Source of the DNA: Syntrophaceae bacterium UBA5744
Lineage (GTDB): Bacteria > Desulfobacterota > Syntrophia > Syntrophales > UBA2192
Length of the DNA stretch: 58,169 nucleotides
Reading direction: 5' to 3'
Assembly: GCA_002419215.1 (NCBI GenBank)
Contig: DIFQ01000085.1
Location: 1 to 58,169 of the forward strand
Shown here piece by piece: positions 35,916 to 44,641 of the stretch. Position numbers and translations under genes: made by a program. How positions within the stretch are numbered: position 1 is the stretch's first letter; each line of letters starts with the position of its first letter. The notes below the pieces were generated by a model, which worked only from the letters and a program-made list of their open reading frames with translations, was not told where the DNA came from and did no database searches.

Positions 35916-36620
35916 ATGAAAACCGGTCAAAAACTGGGCAGGCGGGAATTCCTTGAACGGGCAGGCGGGGTGGCAGGCATGCTGACGTTCGGGGTGTGGG
36001 CGTCGCCTGTCCTGGCGCAAACGGGGGATGCGAGCCGCAAGCCCTCCAAGGCCGACCCCTCCCGGGTCAGAAAGATCCTGGACGAGATGGAATCGAAGAT
36101 CGGCCGGTACTGGAGCACCCCCCGAAAGGATGCCGAGTTTCTCCACCTCATGGTGAAGGCAACGCGTGCGGTCCATGTCCTCGAAGTGGGGACGTCCCAG
36201 GGCTACTCGGCGATCTGGATGGGGCTTGCCCTCGAAGAGACGGGGGGAAGGCTGACGACAATCGAAATCGACACGGGGCGGCACGGCGTGGCCCGGAAGA
36301 ACGTCCAGGACGCAGGCCTTGCCGGGAGGATCACGCTGATCCGTGGAGATGCCCACCGGGAGATTGCGGCGCTCAGGGGCCCTTTTGATTTTGTGTTCTT
36401 CGATGCCGACAAGGACGGACAGATGGATTATTTCAGAAAGCTCTACCCGAAGAAGCTCGCCCCGGGCGGGATGATCGCCGCGCACAATGCCCTCTCCGAG
36501 GCCGGCGACATGAAGGACTATGCGGAAACGGTCCGCAGGCTTCCCGATTTCGACACGGTCATCGTCAGCACGACCCCGGGTGACGGAATCAGCCTCAGTT
36601 ATCGCCACCGGGCTTCGTGA
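35916..36620 (+). CDS. O-methyltransferase (COMT-like) with Tat signal
   Basis: A 234-residue protein. The N-terminus has a twin-arginine signal, GRREFLERAGG followed by a hydrophobic stretch and a cleavage-like VLAQ. The mature part is a family 3 O-methyltransferase (catechol/caffeoyl-CoA type): VLEVGTSQGYSAIWMG is the SAM-binding motif, TIEIDTGRHGVARKN the second, DFVFFDADKDGQMDYF carries the metal-binding Asp residues. The combination is odd because SAM is cytoplasmic. Either the signal is not used, or the enzyme folds with SAM inside before Tat export. Start ATG 35916 has GGAGG upstream. Confidence 0.82.
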   Translation: MKTGQKLGRREFLERAGGVAGMLTFGVWASPVLAQTGDASRKPSKADPSRVRKILDEMESKIGRYWSTPRKDAEFLHLMVKATRAVHVLEVGTSQGYSAIWMGLALEETGGRLTTIEIDTGRHGVARKNVQDAGLAGRITLIRGDAHREIAALRGPFDFVFFDADKDGQMDYFRKLYPKKLAPGGMIAAHNALSEAGDMKDYAETVRRLPDFDTVIVSTTPGDGISLSYRHRAS

Positions 36621-36684
36621 AGGAGCGGCATGCGCAACAAGCCCCTCGTACCGGAGGGACTCTTCACTTCACGTTCGGGTCCGA

Positions 36685-38178
36685 TCAGAACTTGATGATG
36701 TTCGGGTCATCGCCCCCGGGGCTCACACGCCCTTTTTTGCCGACAAACTCCTCCTTCTCCATGGCGGCAAAGAGATCGGGGTCCTTTTCGGTCATGGCCC
36801 AACACCGCTCGCCGTTCTCCAGCCGGGCAACGATGATCGCGTAGTCCGGCTCGCCCTTGCGATCGTGCATGACCGTGTAGGCCTCAACTGCAGCCGTGCC
36901 TTTCGGGGCCATGTTCAGAGGCGGCGCCTGCTGCGCGTCGAGTTTTTTCTGCAGCGCCCCCTGGCCCTTGCGGTCCCAGGTCCGCCCGGGCTCCTGACCG
37001 CTGTAGATACCCGCCGAATACTTGGTGAAGAACCAGCCCAGGGCGGAGATGAAGGCGAACGTCGAGGGATCTTTCCTCAGTCTTTCCGCGGCCTCCACGA
37101 TGGCATGAAGGGTGTAGCTGTTCCCGGGGCCGCCGAAGTAGGGCAGGCCTCCCGTGAGGGTGAGCGGCGGGAGCCTCTCGAGGTCCAGGCCCATCTCGCG
37201 GGCCTGCAGAAGTGTGGCACTGGGAAAACAGCTGTAGAGATCGAAGAGATCCATGTCGCCGATTTCCCTGCCGGCCATGGAGAGACATGCGGAGGAGACC
37301 TCGCGCACCACCGGGCTCGAGGTGAAATCGCCTCGCTCCGACAGAAACCACTTGTCGGTGCCGTCGGCCCCGCCGTGGAGGTAGACCCACTTTTCCCTCG
37401 GGATCCCGAGCTTTCCGGCCGTATCGGTTCCCATCATGACGGCGGCGGCGGCCTGGTTCACGTTCATGATGGGGTTCATGTACTTCGTATAGGGGAAGTT
37501 CACCATCCGGTTGCGATCCGTCACGGTCCCGATCTCTGCGATCGACCGGGCCTTCCGGAACCACGCGCGGGGGTTTTCCGAGGCGATTTTCGAGAATCCC
37601 GCACAGTACCGGGCGAGAAAGGCCCGGTTTTCCTCGATGCTCATCCCTCGCGGGACTCGCAGCGCATTCTCGTAAAGCGGGTAGATCTCGAGGGGGTAGC
37701 GGGCGTGGTGCAGCATCTCGTGCGGCGTTGAGCCCCACCGCGTGTCGCCCACCATCTCGGGGCCGCCCGCAGAGGCCAGGTCCTGCAGCCAGTTGTCGCG
37801 CGTCTCGGCCGGGGCGCCGTTCATGGCCTCGGCCCCCACGAGAACCGCAACGGAGATCTCGCCCCGGGCGATCCGGTCGGCCGTCCGGTTCACCAGCCAC
37901 TGGGGCGTGTTGCCGCCCATGGCCGTGTACTCGCGGACACGGGGTTGAATCCCCAGCATTTCGCAGAAAATGCCCGCCGGGTCCCTGTAGCCGTGCGAGA
38001 ACATGTTGATGACGGTCACCGTGTCGGCATGGCCGAGGACGGCGGGACAGCGGCAGTCTTCCGCTGCGGATTCCGCGGCGATCTTCCCGAGCTGCAGGGG
38101 ATGGAGGTAATCGGGATGTTCCTCGGGACGGTAGGTGATCTGCCCGATGCCGACGAGGATCGGATGGATGACAGGCAT
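36685..38178 (-). CDS. Thiolase-like protein (SCP2-thiolase/acetyltransferase family) lacking active Cys
   Basis: A 497-residue thiolase-fold protein. It begins PVIHPILVGIGQITYRPEEH like acetyl-CoA acetyltransferases, and contains VAVLVGAEAMNG and GGLPYFGGPGNSYTLHAIVE, the family motifs. At the place where thiolases have the nucleophilic cysteine, the sequence reads YTAMGGNTPQW, with no Cys, as in the thiolase-like group that often works with a DUF35 partner or acts on CoA thioesters differently. The last 120 residues form an extra domain (DRKGEPDYAIIVARLENGER). Role in CoA-dependent catabolism is inferred only. Confidence 0.8.
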   Translation of the reverse strand: MPVIHPILVGIGQITYRPEEHPDYLHPLQLGKIAAESAAEDCRCPAVLGHADTVTVINMFSHGYRDPAGIFCEMLGIQPRVREYTAMGGNTPQWLVNRTADRIARGEISVAVLVGAEAMNGAPAETRDNWLQDLASAGGPEMVGDTRWGSTPHEMLHHARYPLEIYPLYENALRVPRGMSIEENRAFLARYCAGFSKIASENPRAWFRKARSIAEIGTVTDRNRMVNFPYTKYMNPIMNVNQAAAAVMMGTDTAGKLGIPREKWVYLHGGADGTDKWFLSERGDFTSSPVVREVSSACLSMAGREIGDMDLFDLYSCFPSATLLQAREMGLDLERLPPLTLTGGLPYFGGPGNSYTLHAIVEAAERLRKDPSTFAFISALGWFFTKYSAGIYSGQEPGRTWDRKGQGALQKKLDAQQAPPLNMAPKGTAAVEAYTVMHDRKGEPDYAIIVARLENGERCWAMTEKDPDLFAAMEKEEFVGKKGRVSPGGDDPNIIKF

Positions 38179-38271
38179 GATCTCTTCCCCCTTTCAGACC
38201 CTGAACGGAACCTCTCTACCACGCAAAGGCGGTGCGATCAAGACGGCAACGAAAAAAATGCGCGGGGTGAA

Positions 38272-38616
38272 TCAGCGGGCGAGGGGGCCGTTGGCCAGGA
38301 GGTGAACCTGCCAGGAGATGACGCCCGCAAAGAGCAGGGCCGTGCCGGCAAGGATCACCCGGAAGAGCCTGAGCCGGCTGTAGAGACACATGAGGATGAG
38401 CAGGGAGGAAACGGCGACGACCTTCCAGATCCAGAACCGGTCGCCGTAGATATCGATGGCCGCGCGGACGACGGGGTTGCACTCGGCGCCGCCCGTGGCG
38501 AGGATCACCTGGGTGAAGATGGCATCGAGGATGTTGAGCCCGGCCACGAGGATGACGAGCGAGGCAAGCCCCACGCCGTACTCGAACTGATGCAGATCTT
38601 CCCTGGATGCCTTCAT
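38272..38616 (-). CDS. DUF5658-type membrane protein, second copy
   Basis: A 114-residue membrane protein with three helices. GLNILDAIFTQVILATGGAECNP and the following FWIWKVVAVSSLLILMCLYS parallel the protein at 8715-9146 almost residue by residue, identifying a paralogue. It lacks the long Arg-rich N-terminal tail of that copy. Start ATG 38616 has AGGGTGA upstream; a GTG at 38625 is in frame. Located just upstream of the thiolase-like gene on the same strand. Confidence 0.78.
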   Translation of the reverse strand: MKASREDLHQFEYGVGLASLVILVAGLNILDAIFTQVILATGGAECNPVVRAAIDIYGDRFWIWKVVAVSSLLILMCLYSRLRLFRVILAGTALLFAGVISWQVHLLANGPLAR

Positions 38617-38757
38617 CGGTTTCACCCTGATTATTTAATCGGGAGATCGGCGCCGGGACCTTAGACCTTTTTCGAAGGAGCGCCGGAGCCGTCTTTCCCA
38701 TTTACAAGTCCGGAAATTGCCGGTACGATTCATCACTCTTTGTTGAGGAACTGCCGG

Positions 38758-40029
38758 ATGAAGATCGTCATCGTCGGGGCGGGTTGGGCGGGATGCGCCG
38801 CCGCCCTGTCAGCCAGAAAAAAAGGGGCCGAGGTGGCCCTCGTCGAGCGCACGGACATGATCCTGGGGACGGGGCTGGTCGGCGGGATCATGCGAAACAA
38901 CGGCCGCTTCACCGCCGCCGAGGAGATGATCGCCATGGGCGGGGGCGAACTCTTCGAGCTCGCCGACGCCAACTCCCTTCACCGTAACATCGAGTTTCCC
39001 GGGCATCCCCACGCGTCCCTCTACAACGTGGCCACCATGGAGCCCATTGTGAAGGCTCATCTCGAGTCAAAAGGGGTCGAGATCCGGCTATCCACGCGGG
39101 TCAATGACGCGGAGATGAAAGACGGCCGGATCATCGTCGTCCACGGGATCGAAAACGACGAGACGGTCAGCTTTCCTGCCGATGCCTATATCGACGCGAC
39201 GGGGACCGCAGGCCCGCCGGGCCAGTGCGCAAAATACGGGAACGGATGCGTCCTGTGCATCCTTCGCTGTCCCGCCTTCGGCGGCAGGGTGAGCCTGACG
39301 GCCCTGTGCGGCGTCAAGGAACGGGTGGGTCGCAAGGGCGGCCAGATCGGGGCGATGAGCGGCTCCTGCAAGCTTCTCAAGGAGTCCCTGTCCAGGGACA
39401 TCGCCGATGTCCTGACCCGGAAAGGGGTCGTCATCATCCCCCTTCCTCTTTCCCTGCAAAAGGAAGTTCAAACCTCCATCAAGGCCTGTCAGCAGTATGC
39501 CATCCCGGAATTCCAGGCAAATCTAATCCTCCTGGACACGGGGCATGCCAAGCTCATGGTCCCCTTTTTCCCGCTGGCGGCCCTGCGGAAGATCCCCGGG
39601 CTCGAAAACGCCCGCTACGAAGACCCCTACGCAGGCGGCATGGGCAACTCCATCCGCTACGTGGGCATGTCGCCCCGCAACGACGCCCTGAAGGTCGACG
39701 GCGTAGAGAACCTGTTTTGCGCGGGCGAGAAGGCAGGGCTTCTCGTAGGCCACACGGAGGCCATCGTCACGGGGACCCTTGCCGGGTGCAATGCCGTGCG
39801 GCACGTCCGGAGGGAAAAGCCGCTGATCCTGCCCGATGCCCTTGCAGCGGGCGATGCGATCGGGTACGTGGGGGCCCGGATGGCAACCGAGGAGGGCCTG
39901 GGCTTCAAGTACACCTTCTCGGGGTCGGTCTACTTCGATCGGATGAAGGCAAAAGGCCTCTACTGCATCGACGGGGACGAGATCCGCAGGAAGGTCGAGA
40001 GAGCCGGAATGACTGCGATTTTTTCCTGA
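38758..40029 (+). CDS. FAD-dependent oxidoreductase
   Basis: A 423-residue flavoprotein. The N-terminal dinucleotide-binding motif is VIVGAGWAGCAAALSARKKG followed by VALVER. The second FAD contact near the C-terminus is NLFCAGEKAGLLVGHTEAIV, in the style of GidA/TrmFO-like and other disulphide-type oxidoreductases. A cysteine-rich segment GNGCVLCILRCPAFGG (about residue 160) is unusual and might hold a metal or act in redox. Start ATG 38758 has GAGGAA. It is followed within 40 bases by a permease gene and then a QueG-like Fe-S protein, forming one probable operon. Substrate unknown. Confidence 0.82.
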   Translation: MKIVIVGAGWAGCAAALSARKKGAEVALVERTDMILGTGLVGGIMRNNGRFTAAEEMIAMGGGELFELADANSLHRNIEFPGHPHASLYNVATMEPIVKAHLESKGVEIRLSTRVNDAEMKDGRIIVVHGIENDETVSFPADAYIDATGTAGPPGQCAKYGNGCVLCILRCPAFGGRVSLTALCGVKERVGRKGGQIGAMSGSCKLLKESLSRDIADVLTRKGVVIIPLPLSLQKEVQTSIKACQQYAIPEFQANLILLDTGHAKLMVPFFPLAALRKIPGLENARYEDPYAGGMGNSIRYVGMSPRNDALKVDGVENLFCAGEKAGLLVGHTEAIVTGTLAGCNAVRHVRREKPLILPDALAAGDAIGYVGARMATEEGLGFKYTFSGSVYFDRMKAKGLYCIDGDEIRRKVERAGMTAIFS

Positions 40030-40066
40030 CGGGCAGTGGTCTTTCCAAACGAAAAGGAGGGAGTCA

Positions 40067-41461
40067 ATGGTTGAGCTCACCGCTGCGCACTGGGTTTATG
40101 CTTTCTTCATCGTGGCCGTGCTGGTCACCATGACGCTCCGGAGGGAAACGCCCCTCGTGTGCCTTGTGGCGTCCCTCGTGCTGGCATGGGTCGTCACGGG
40201 CAGTTTCGTCAAGGCCGTACAGGCGGTCTTCAACTCCATGACGGTTGCCTTCAGCGAGCTGCTGGGGATCATCGCCATCATCTCGATTATCGTGGCCATG
40301 GCGAAGATGCTCGAGGAGACGGGCCTGGCGGAGATGATGTTCAGGCCGGTCCAGAAAATGCTCGTCTCCCCGGAAATCGCTTTCTGGGTCATGGGTGTCG
40401 TCATCATGCTCGTGGCCTGGGTCATCTGGCCCTCGCCGGCCATCGCGCTGGTGGGCGCACTTCTTCTGCCAGCGGCCATCAAGGCGGGTCTCTCTCCCAT
40501 CAATGCAGCCATGGCCATCAGCATGTTCGGCTACGGCTGCGCACTGACGACCGACTTCATCATCCAGGGCGCCCCGGGGATCACCGCCAAGACGGCAGGC
40601 GTTCCGATCGATGCCGTCATGTGGAAAAGTCTCCCCATGCTCGCCGTCTGGGCAGCCATCGCCCTGCCCCTGTCCTTCCGCTCCGTCAGGCGGGACATCA
40701 AGGCCAACGCAGGGAAACCCATCGAGTGGGCCCCCTTCGAGGCCTCGGCCGAGGCCCTGAAGGAGCGGGAGAAGTGGACCGCTGCCAGACCCGGTTTCAA
40801 GAAGATCGCACTGCCCGCCATCGCGATCCTTTTTGCGCTGGATGTTGTGGGGATGCTCGTCTTCAAGCTGCGGGGCGGAGATGCCACGGCGCTGCTGGGC
40901 GGCACCGTCGGTATCGTCATGGTATTCGTTGCCCTGGGAGGGTACGGCAGGGAAGGATTCGAGAAACTAACCGAGCACACCCGCGCAGGCTTCATGTTCG
41001 GGATCAGGATCTTCGCACCGGTTCTGCTGATCGCCGCATTCTTCTTCATGGGCTCCCCGGGCACTGCAAAGGCCATATTCGGTGAAGGGGCCAAGGGGCT
41101 TCTTTTCGATCTTGGCCAGGCCCTGGCAAATACCGTCCCGCTGAGCGCAATCCCCGTTGCCGTCATCCAGGCCGTAGTCGGAGGCATCACGGGGCTCGAC
41201 GGCTCCGGGTTTTCGGGACTTCCGCTGGTGGGTACCCTCGCCCAGGCCCTCGGCGGGCCGACGAATCTCGACGTGGCCACCCTGGGGGCGCTGGGGCAGT
41301 TTTTCGCCGTGGCCGTCGGCGGCGGGACGATCATCCCCTGGGCCCTGATCCCGGCGGCGGCCATCACGGGCACGGACCCCGTGGAGATCGCCGGTCGCAA
41401 CCTCTGGCCCGCCATGGCGGGATTTGCAGGCGTCATCATCGTGGCGATCTTCCTGCTTTAA
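40067..41461 (+). CDS. Ion-transporter superfamily permease
   Basis: A 464-residue inner-membrane protein with about 11 to 12 helices, two-fold pseudo-repeats and two re-entrant-like segments (VIWPSPAIALVGALLLPAAI and ITGLDGSGFSGLPLVGTL). It resembles permeases of the IT superfamily that carry organic anions or sodium/protons, but I cannot choose a subfamily. Starts 38 bases after the flavoprotein gene with a strong AAAAGGAGGGAGT. Co-location suggests it imports the flavoprotein's substrate. Confidence 0.75.
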   Translation: MVELTAAHWVYAFFIVAVLVTMTLRRETPLVCLVASLVLAWVVTGSFVKAVQAVFNSMTVAFSELLGIIAIISIIVAMAKMLEETGLAEMMFRPVQKMLVSPEIAFWVMGVVIMLVAWVIWPSPAIALVGALLLPAAIKAGLSPINAAMAISMFGYGCALTTDFIIQGAPGITAKTAGVPIDAVMWKSLPMLAVWAAIALPLSFRSVRRDIKANAGKPIEWAPFEASAEALKEREKWTAARPGFKKIALPAIAILFALDVVGMLVFKLRGGDATALLGGTVGIVMVFVALGGYGREGFEKLTEHTRAGFMFGIRIFAPVLLIAAFFFMGSPGTAKAIFGEGAKGLLFDLGQALANTVPLSAIPVAVIQAVVGGITGLDGSGFSGLPLVGTLAQALGGPTNLDVATLGALGQFFAVAVGGGTIIPWALIPAAAITGTDPVEIAGRNLWPAMAGFAGVIIVAIFLL

Positions 41462-41518
41462 CGAATGAAAGGAACAAGACCTTTAAAGGGGATTCCACTG
41501 TAAATCCGGGAGGACCGC

Positions 41519-42292
41519 ATGGAAAAGGAGCAGATCCGAAAATACGGCCAGGACCTCGGGGTGGATGCCATCGGCTTTGTCGCCCTCGAGGACTACAAGT
41601 CACCCAAGTCCCCTGACCCGAAAAGCTATCTTCCGAAAGCAAGGTCCATCATCGTGCTCGCCCACCGGATGATCGACGGGGCCCTCGACAGCTCAAACCC
41701 GCGGTTCAACATCGCCGGCCGGATGGCGGTGATGGACACCTCGAAGAGCCACCTCTACCTCATGGCCCGGTTCATCGAGGGGCGGACGGGCAAAAAAGCA
41801 TCCCCCGTGCTTTCCTCATACCCCCTCGACATGGCGGCCCCGACGCTGGGTCTTGTGGGAGACATCTCGCTGAGGCATGCGGCGGTGGCATCGGGTCTCG
41901 GCGTCTTCGGCCGGCACAACCTCGTGATTCACCCTCGCTTCGGGTCCCGGTTGAGCTTCACGGGGCTGCTCACGGAACTGCCGCTTTCCTCGGATGAGCC
42001 CCTGAAAGAAGACCTATGCAACGATTGCGGCCTCTGCGTCGATGCCTGCCCGGGAAAAGCCCTCGACAAGGAAGGAATAACGGAAGAGCTGAAGTGCCTG
42101 AGGGCATCCCAGCCGTTCGGGATCCCGGCCATGATCGGCTATCTACGCAAATTCGTGGGAAAATCGCCGGAGGAACAGCAGGCCCTCCTCAAGGACCCGC
42201 TGCTCATGAGCCTCTATCAGGCATCCTTTATCGGCTTCCAGTACACCTGCTTCAACTGCATCGCCGTCTGCCCCATCGGCGAGATGTGCTGA
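41519..42292 (+). CDS. QueG-like 4Fe-4S protein
   Basis: A 257-residue iron-sulphur protein related to epoxyqueuosine reductase QueG. The first cluster motif is C167-X2-C170-X2-C173-X3-C177 (CNDCGLCVDACPGKA) and the second is C244-X2-C247-X3-C251-X5-C257 at the very C-terminus. The N-terminal domain (LGVDAIGFVALEDY, ARSIIVLAHRM, GLGVFGRHNLVIHPRFG) matches QueG-type cobalamin-binding folds. The C-terminal HEAT-like part of QueG is absent. Presence with a flavoprotein and permease argues for a catabolic reductase rather than tRNA modification. A terminator follows. Confidence 0.8.
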   Translation: MEKEQIRKYGQDLGVDAIGFVALEDYKSPKSPDPKSYLPKARSIIVLAHRMIDGALDSSNPRFNIAGRMAVMDTSKSHLYLMARFIEGRTGKKASPVLSSYPLDMAAPTLGLVGDISLRHAAVASGLGVFGRHNLVIHPRFGSRLSFTGLLTELPLSSDEPLKEDLCNDCGLCVDACPGKALDKEGITEELKCLRASQPFGIPAMIGYLRKFVGKSPEEQQALLKDPLLMSLYQASFIGFQYTCFNCIAVCPIGEMC

Positions 42293-42335
42293 AGAGCTGA
42301 ACGGTATGCAGCGGGACAAAATGCCCCGGAAGTGA

Positions 42336-42362
42336 AGGCCCCTCTCGCGGGAGGGGCTTTTT
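42336..42362 (+). terminator. Intrinsic terminator
   Basis: GCCCCTC and GAGGGGC form the stem with a 6-base loop, followed by TTTTT. It ends the flavoprotein-permease-QueG-like transcript. Confidence 0.87.
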
Positions 42363-42388
42363 GCGTTCAGATCGGCGGGGCTTTGCGG

Positions 42389-42907
42389 TCAGTGAGCTCT
42401 CGTCTGCTTGCTTGCCTTTCGCCTCCGCATCCTTCTCAACAAACGGACCCAGGGGCTCCACCGGGACTGTTTCACACACCCGCCGTTGACTGCTCGTTCG
42501 ACCCGGTCAAAGGCATCCTCGATCAGGGCATCATGCATGGGTTCGATCAGGACGCGCCACTTTGCCCACGTCCGGAGATCGCAATCGGCATCGACAACAT
42601 GCCGGATCAGCGTGCAGTCCCGCCGGGGAATCACCTCGAAGAAATGCCGGCCGTCGAGGCCTTCCGTCAATCCCTCGCCCTCGAACTGGAAAACAACACG
42701 GCGGCCCGGCACATACTCCGTCACGCGGTATCGTACGGGGCCATGACCGCCCCTGGCGCCTTCCCCTAGCGAGAGGTCAAACTGCATCGGGGGCCAGTTG
42801 TCCCCGGGCCACAGTTGATCGGCGGGTCCGGAGAGTGTGTCGAGGGTTGCCCCGACATCGGTAACGGGTGCCTGAATTTTCCTTTCGTGCCTGTTGTATA
42901 TCTTCAT
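42389..42907 (-). CDS. SRPBCC (START-like) domain protein
   Basis: A 172-residue protein of the polyketide cyclase/SRPBCC type, a helix-grip fold that binds hydrophobic ligands. Features include the N-terminal strand YNRHERKIQAPVTDV, the repeated beta strands RYRVTEYVPGRRVVFQFEG and the long C-terminal helix WRVLIEPMHDALIEDAFDRV. The final 30 residues are very basic. The gene overlaps the TetR gene by four bases (ATGA), so it is co-translated with and probably controlled by that repressor. Start has GAGGAGA upstream. Confidence 0.8.
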   Translation of the reverse strand: MKIYNRHERKIQAPVTDVGATLDTLSGPADQLWPGDNWPPMQFDLSLGEGARGGHGPVRYRVTEYVPGRRVVFQFEGEGLTEGLDGRHFFEVIPRRDCTLIRHVVDADCDLRTWAKWRVLIEPMHDALIEDAFDRVERAVNGGCVKQSRWSPWVRLLRRMRRRKASKQTRAH

Positions 42908-43482
42908 TTGTCTCCTCTTATGATGGCCAGATAGGTTTCACGGATGAGCTCATCGACGATGCCGGGTGGGGGTTGCCCTTCCTGAAGGTGCGGCCTGACG
43001 GCCGCGAGCGGCACGTCGACGAGGGCAAAGGTGGCACGACGCAGCGTTTCTTTCGTGAGGCTCCCGAAACGCTTTTCCGCAAAGGACCGGATTCCTGAAT
43101 CCAGCTCCTGGGACAGGCGCACAATTTGATCCCTCAGGTGATCCGGCCAATCCCCGGACAGCAGATCTTCACGCCGGTACAGGAGCAACAGGCGGCCCTC
43201 GTTCGGGTGCTCGCGAACCCAGTTCACGGTGTAAAGCGATGCAAGCAGCCCGTTGCACGCCAGGGCCGCGAGAAATCCCTGCTGAAAGGACTCCACAACC
43301 CTGATCCACATCTCCGCAAGGAGCACATCACGGGAAGGAAAGCGGTGATAGACGGAGCCAATCGGGGCCTTCATGCCGCTTGCCAGTGCCGCAATCGTGA
43401 GGGCGCCAGGCCCTCTTTCGACGACCACCCTCAAGGCCGCATCCATGAATTCATCGCGCTTGAAATGTGCTTTCCGTCCCAT
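42904..43482 (-). CDS. TetR-family transcriptional regulator
   Basis: A 192-residue regulator with an N-terminal HTH (FKRDEFMDAALRVVVERGPG, LTIAALASGMKAPIGSVYHR FPS) in TetR style and a C-terminal ligand-binding helical domain. It is immediately upstream of and coupled to the SRPBCC gene. Start is assigned at ATG 43482; ATG 43491 is possible, and neither has a clear Shine-Dalgarno, so the transcript may be leaderless. A partly palindromic sequence just upstream could be its own operator. Ligand likely hydrophobic, inferred from the SRPBCC partner. Confidence 0.88.
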   Translation of the reverse strand: MGRKAHFKRDEFMDAALRVVVERGPGALTIAALASGMKAPIGSVYHRFPSRDVLLAEMWIRVVESFQQGFLAALACNGLLASLYTVNWVREHPNEGRLLLLYRREDLLSGDWPDHLRDQIVRLSQELDSGIRSFAEKRFGSLTKETLRRATFALVDVPLAAVRPHLQEGQPPPGIVDELIRETYLAIIRGDK

Positions 43483-43489
43483 GACGAAC

Positions 43490-43516
43490 ATTAATACTAG
43501 AACACTCATTCTAATT
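43490..43516. promoter_or_regulatory. Possible TetR operator
   Basis: The centre AGAACACTCATTCT (43499-43512) is a partial palindrome and the flanks are ATTAATACT/CTAATTG. It sits directly at the start of the TetR gene, where autorepression would act. Confidence 0.35.
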
Positions 43517-43647
43517 GCAAGAAAAAATTCATGTGAGCTTCAACAATTTCAATTAGATGGTTTACTAACGTGGATGCTCCATGATCGGCCCAGGCTATTG
43601 CAGATGAGCTCCGCGTCATGGAAAGTGGAAGGAGAAGAAAGGAAAAA

Positions 43648-44574
43648 CTAAGCCTTGGCTTTCTTGGCCTGCCAGCGGGACTTGAAGAAGAAGTAGCCGA
43701 CGATGAAAAACGTCGCCAGGGGGGTGAGCCACTCGGGCACGTGATAGCCGAAGCCGTGGGCGAGCATCACGCAGCCCAGGACGAAGACGGAGTACATGGC
43801 GCCGTTTTTGAGAAAGACGTATTTCTTGATCCTGTCGACTCCGTAGACCGTGAGCTGCCGAACGACGATGGCGCCGATCCCGTTTCCAAGCAGAATCAAT
43901 GGAACCGACAGGGTGAAGGCGAAGGCCCCCACGACGCCGTCGATGGAGAAGGTCAGGTCGATCACCTCCAGGTAGAGGATCTTGCCGATGTCGGACATGT
44001 GCGCTTCGCCGGAGAGCAGGCGCGCCTCCTGTTCCTCGGCATAGCGTTTGAAGCCGTGGGTGATGAAGAAGGCCGACGAGCCCACGACGGCCCCGAAGGC
44101 AAGCATCGGGCTGTCATCGAGGGCAAACCAGACGACAACCGTCAGCGTAATCGAGACGACGGCATAGAACCAGGCCCCCTGGCGGGCGAAGATGCGCTCT
44201 ACGGGGAGCCCGTATTTTTTCGGCTCGAGAAAAATCCAGTGACAGAAAAGGAAGACAAAAAAGACCCCGCCCCCCATGAGCAGGACGGGAGAGCTGTCCT
44301 GGATGGCCTTGAGGGCTACCGGGTCGCCGGTGAGGCTTGCCGTGAATGCATCCCAGGGCCCCAGGCCCGGAGTCATGACCCAGACGATGAGCCAGGGCAG
44401 AAGCCCCCGGACGCCGAACACGGCAATCAGGATCCCCCAGGTGAGAAACCACCTGCGCGCCCGGTGCTGCATCCCCTGCAGGACCTCGGCGTTGATGATG
44501 GCATTGTCGATGCTGGTGATCGACTCGAAGAGGGCAAGCCCCAGTACGATCAGGATCGCCGATGGTATATCCAT
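43648..44574 (-). CDS. TerC/DUF475-type membrane protein
   Basis: A 308-residue membrane protein with eight or nine helices. Acidic signature motifs are SITSIDNAIINAEVLQG near residue 20 and EVIDLTFSIDGVVGAFA near residue 205, the paired (S-I-D-N/G) motifs shared by TerC-like and DUF475 families. TerC relatives export manganese or support metal loading of exported proteins and tellurite tolerance; this subgroup is not characterised to my knowledge. The region upstream is short, so no riboswitch of the yybP-ykoY class is visible. The DUF2917 gene precedes it on the same strand. Confidence 0.85.
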   Translation of the reverse strand: MDIPSAILIVLGLALFESITSIDNAIINAEVLQGMQHRARRWFLTWGILIAVFGVRGLLPWLIVWVMTPGLGPWDAFTASLTGDPVALKAIQDSSPVLLMGGGVFFVFLFCHWIFLEPKKYGLPVERIFARQGAWFYAVVSITLTVVVWFALDDSPMLAFGAVVGSSAFFITHGFKRYAEEQEARLLSGEAHMSDIGKILYLEVIDLTFSIDGVVGAFAFTLSVPLILLGNGIGAIVVRQLTVYGVDRIKKYVFLKNGAMYSVFVLGCVMLAHGFGYHVPEWLTPLATFFIVGYFFFKSRWQAKKAKA

Positions 44575-44641
44575 TCCCGTTTACCCTGTGCGATTCGGAA
44601 CAGCAGGCTACCCGAAAGGATACGGGGCAACGTGTCGATCG

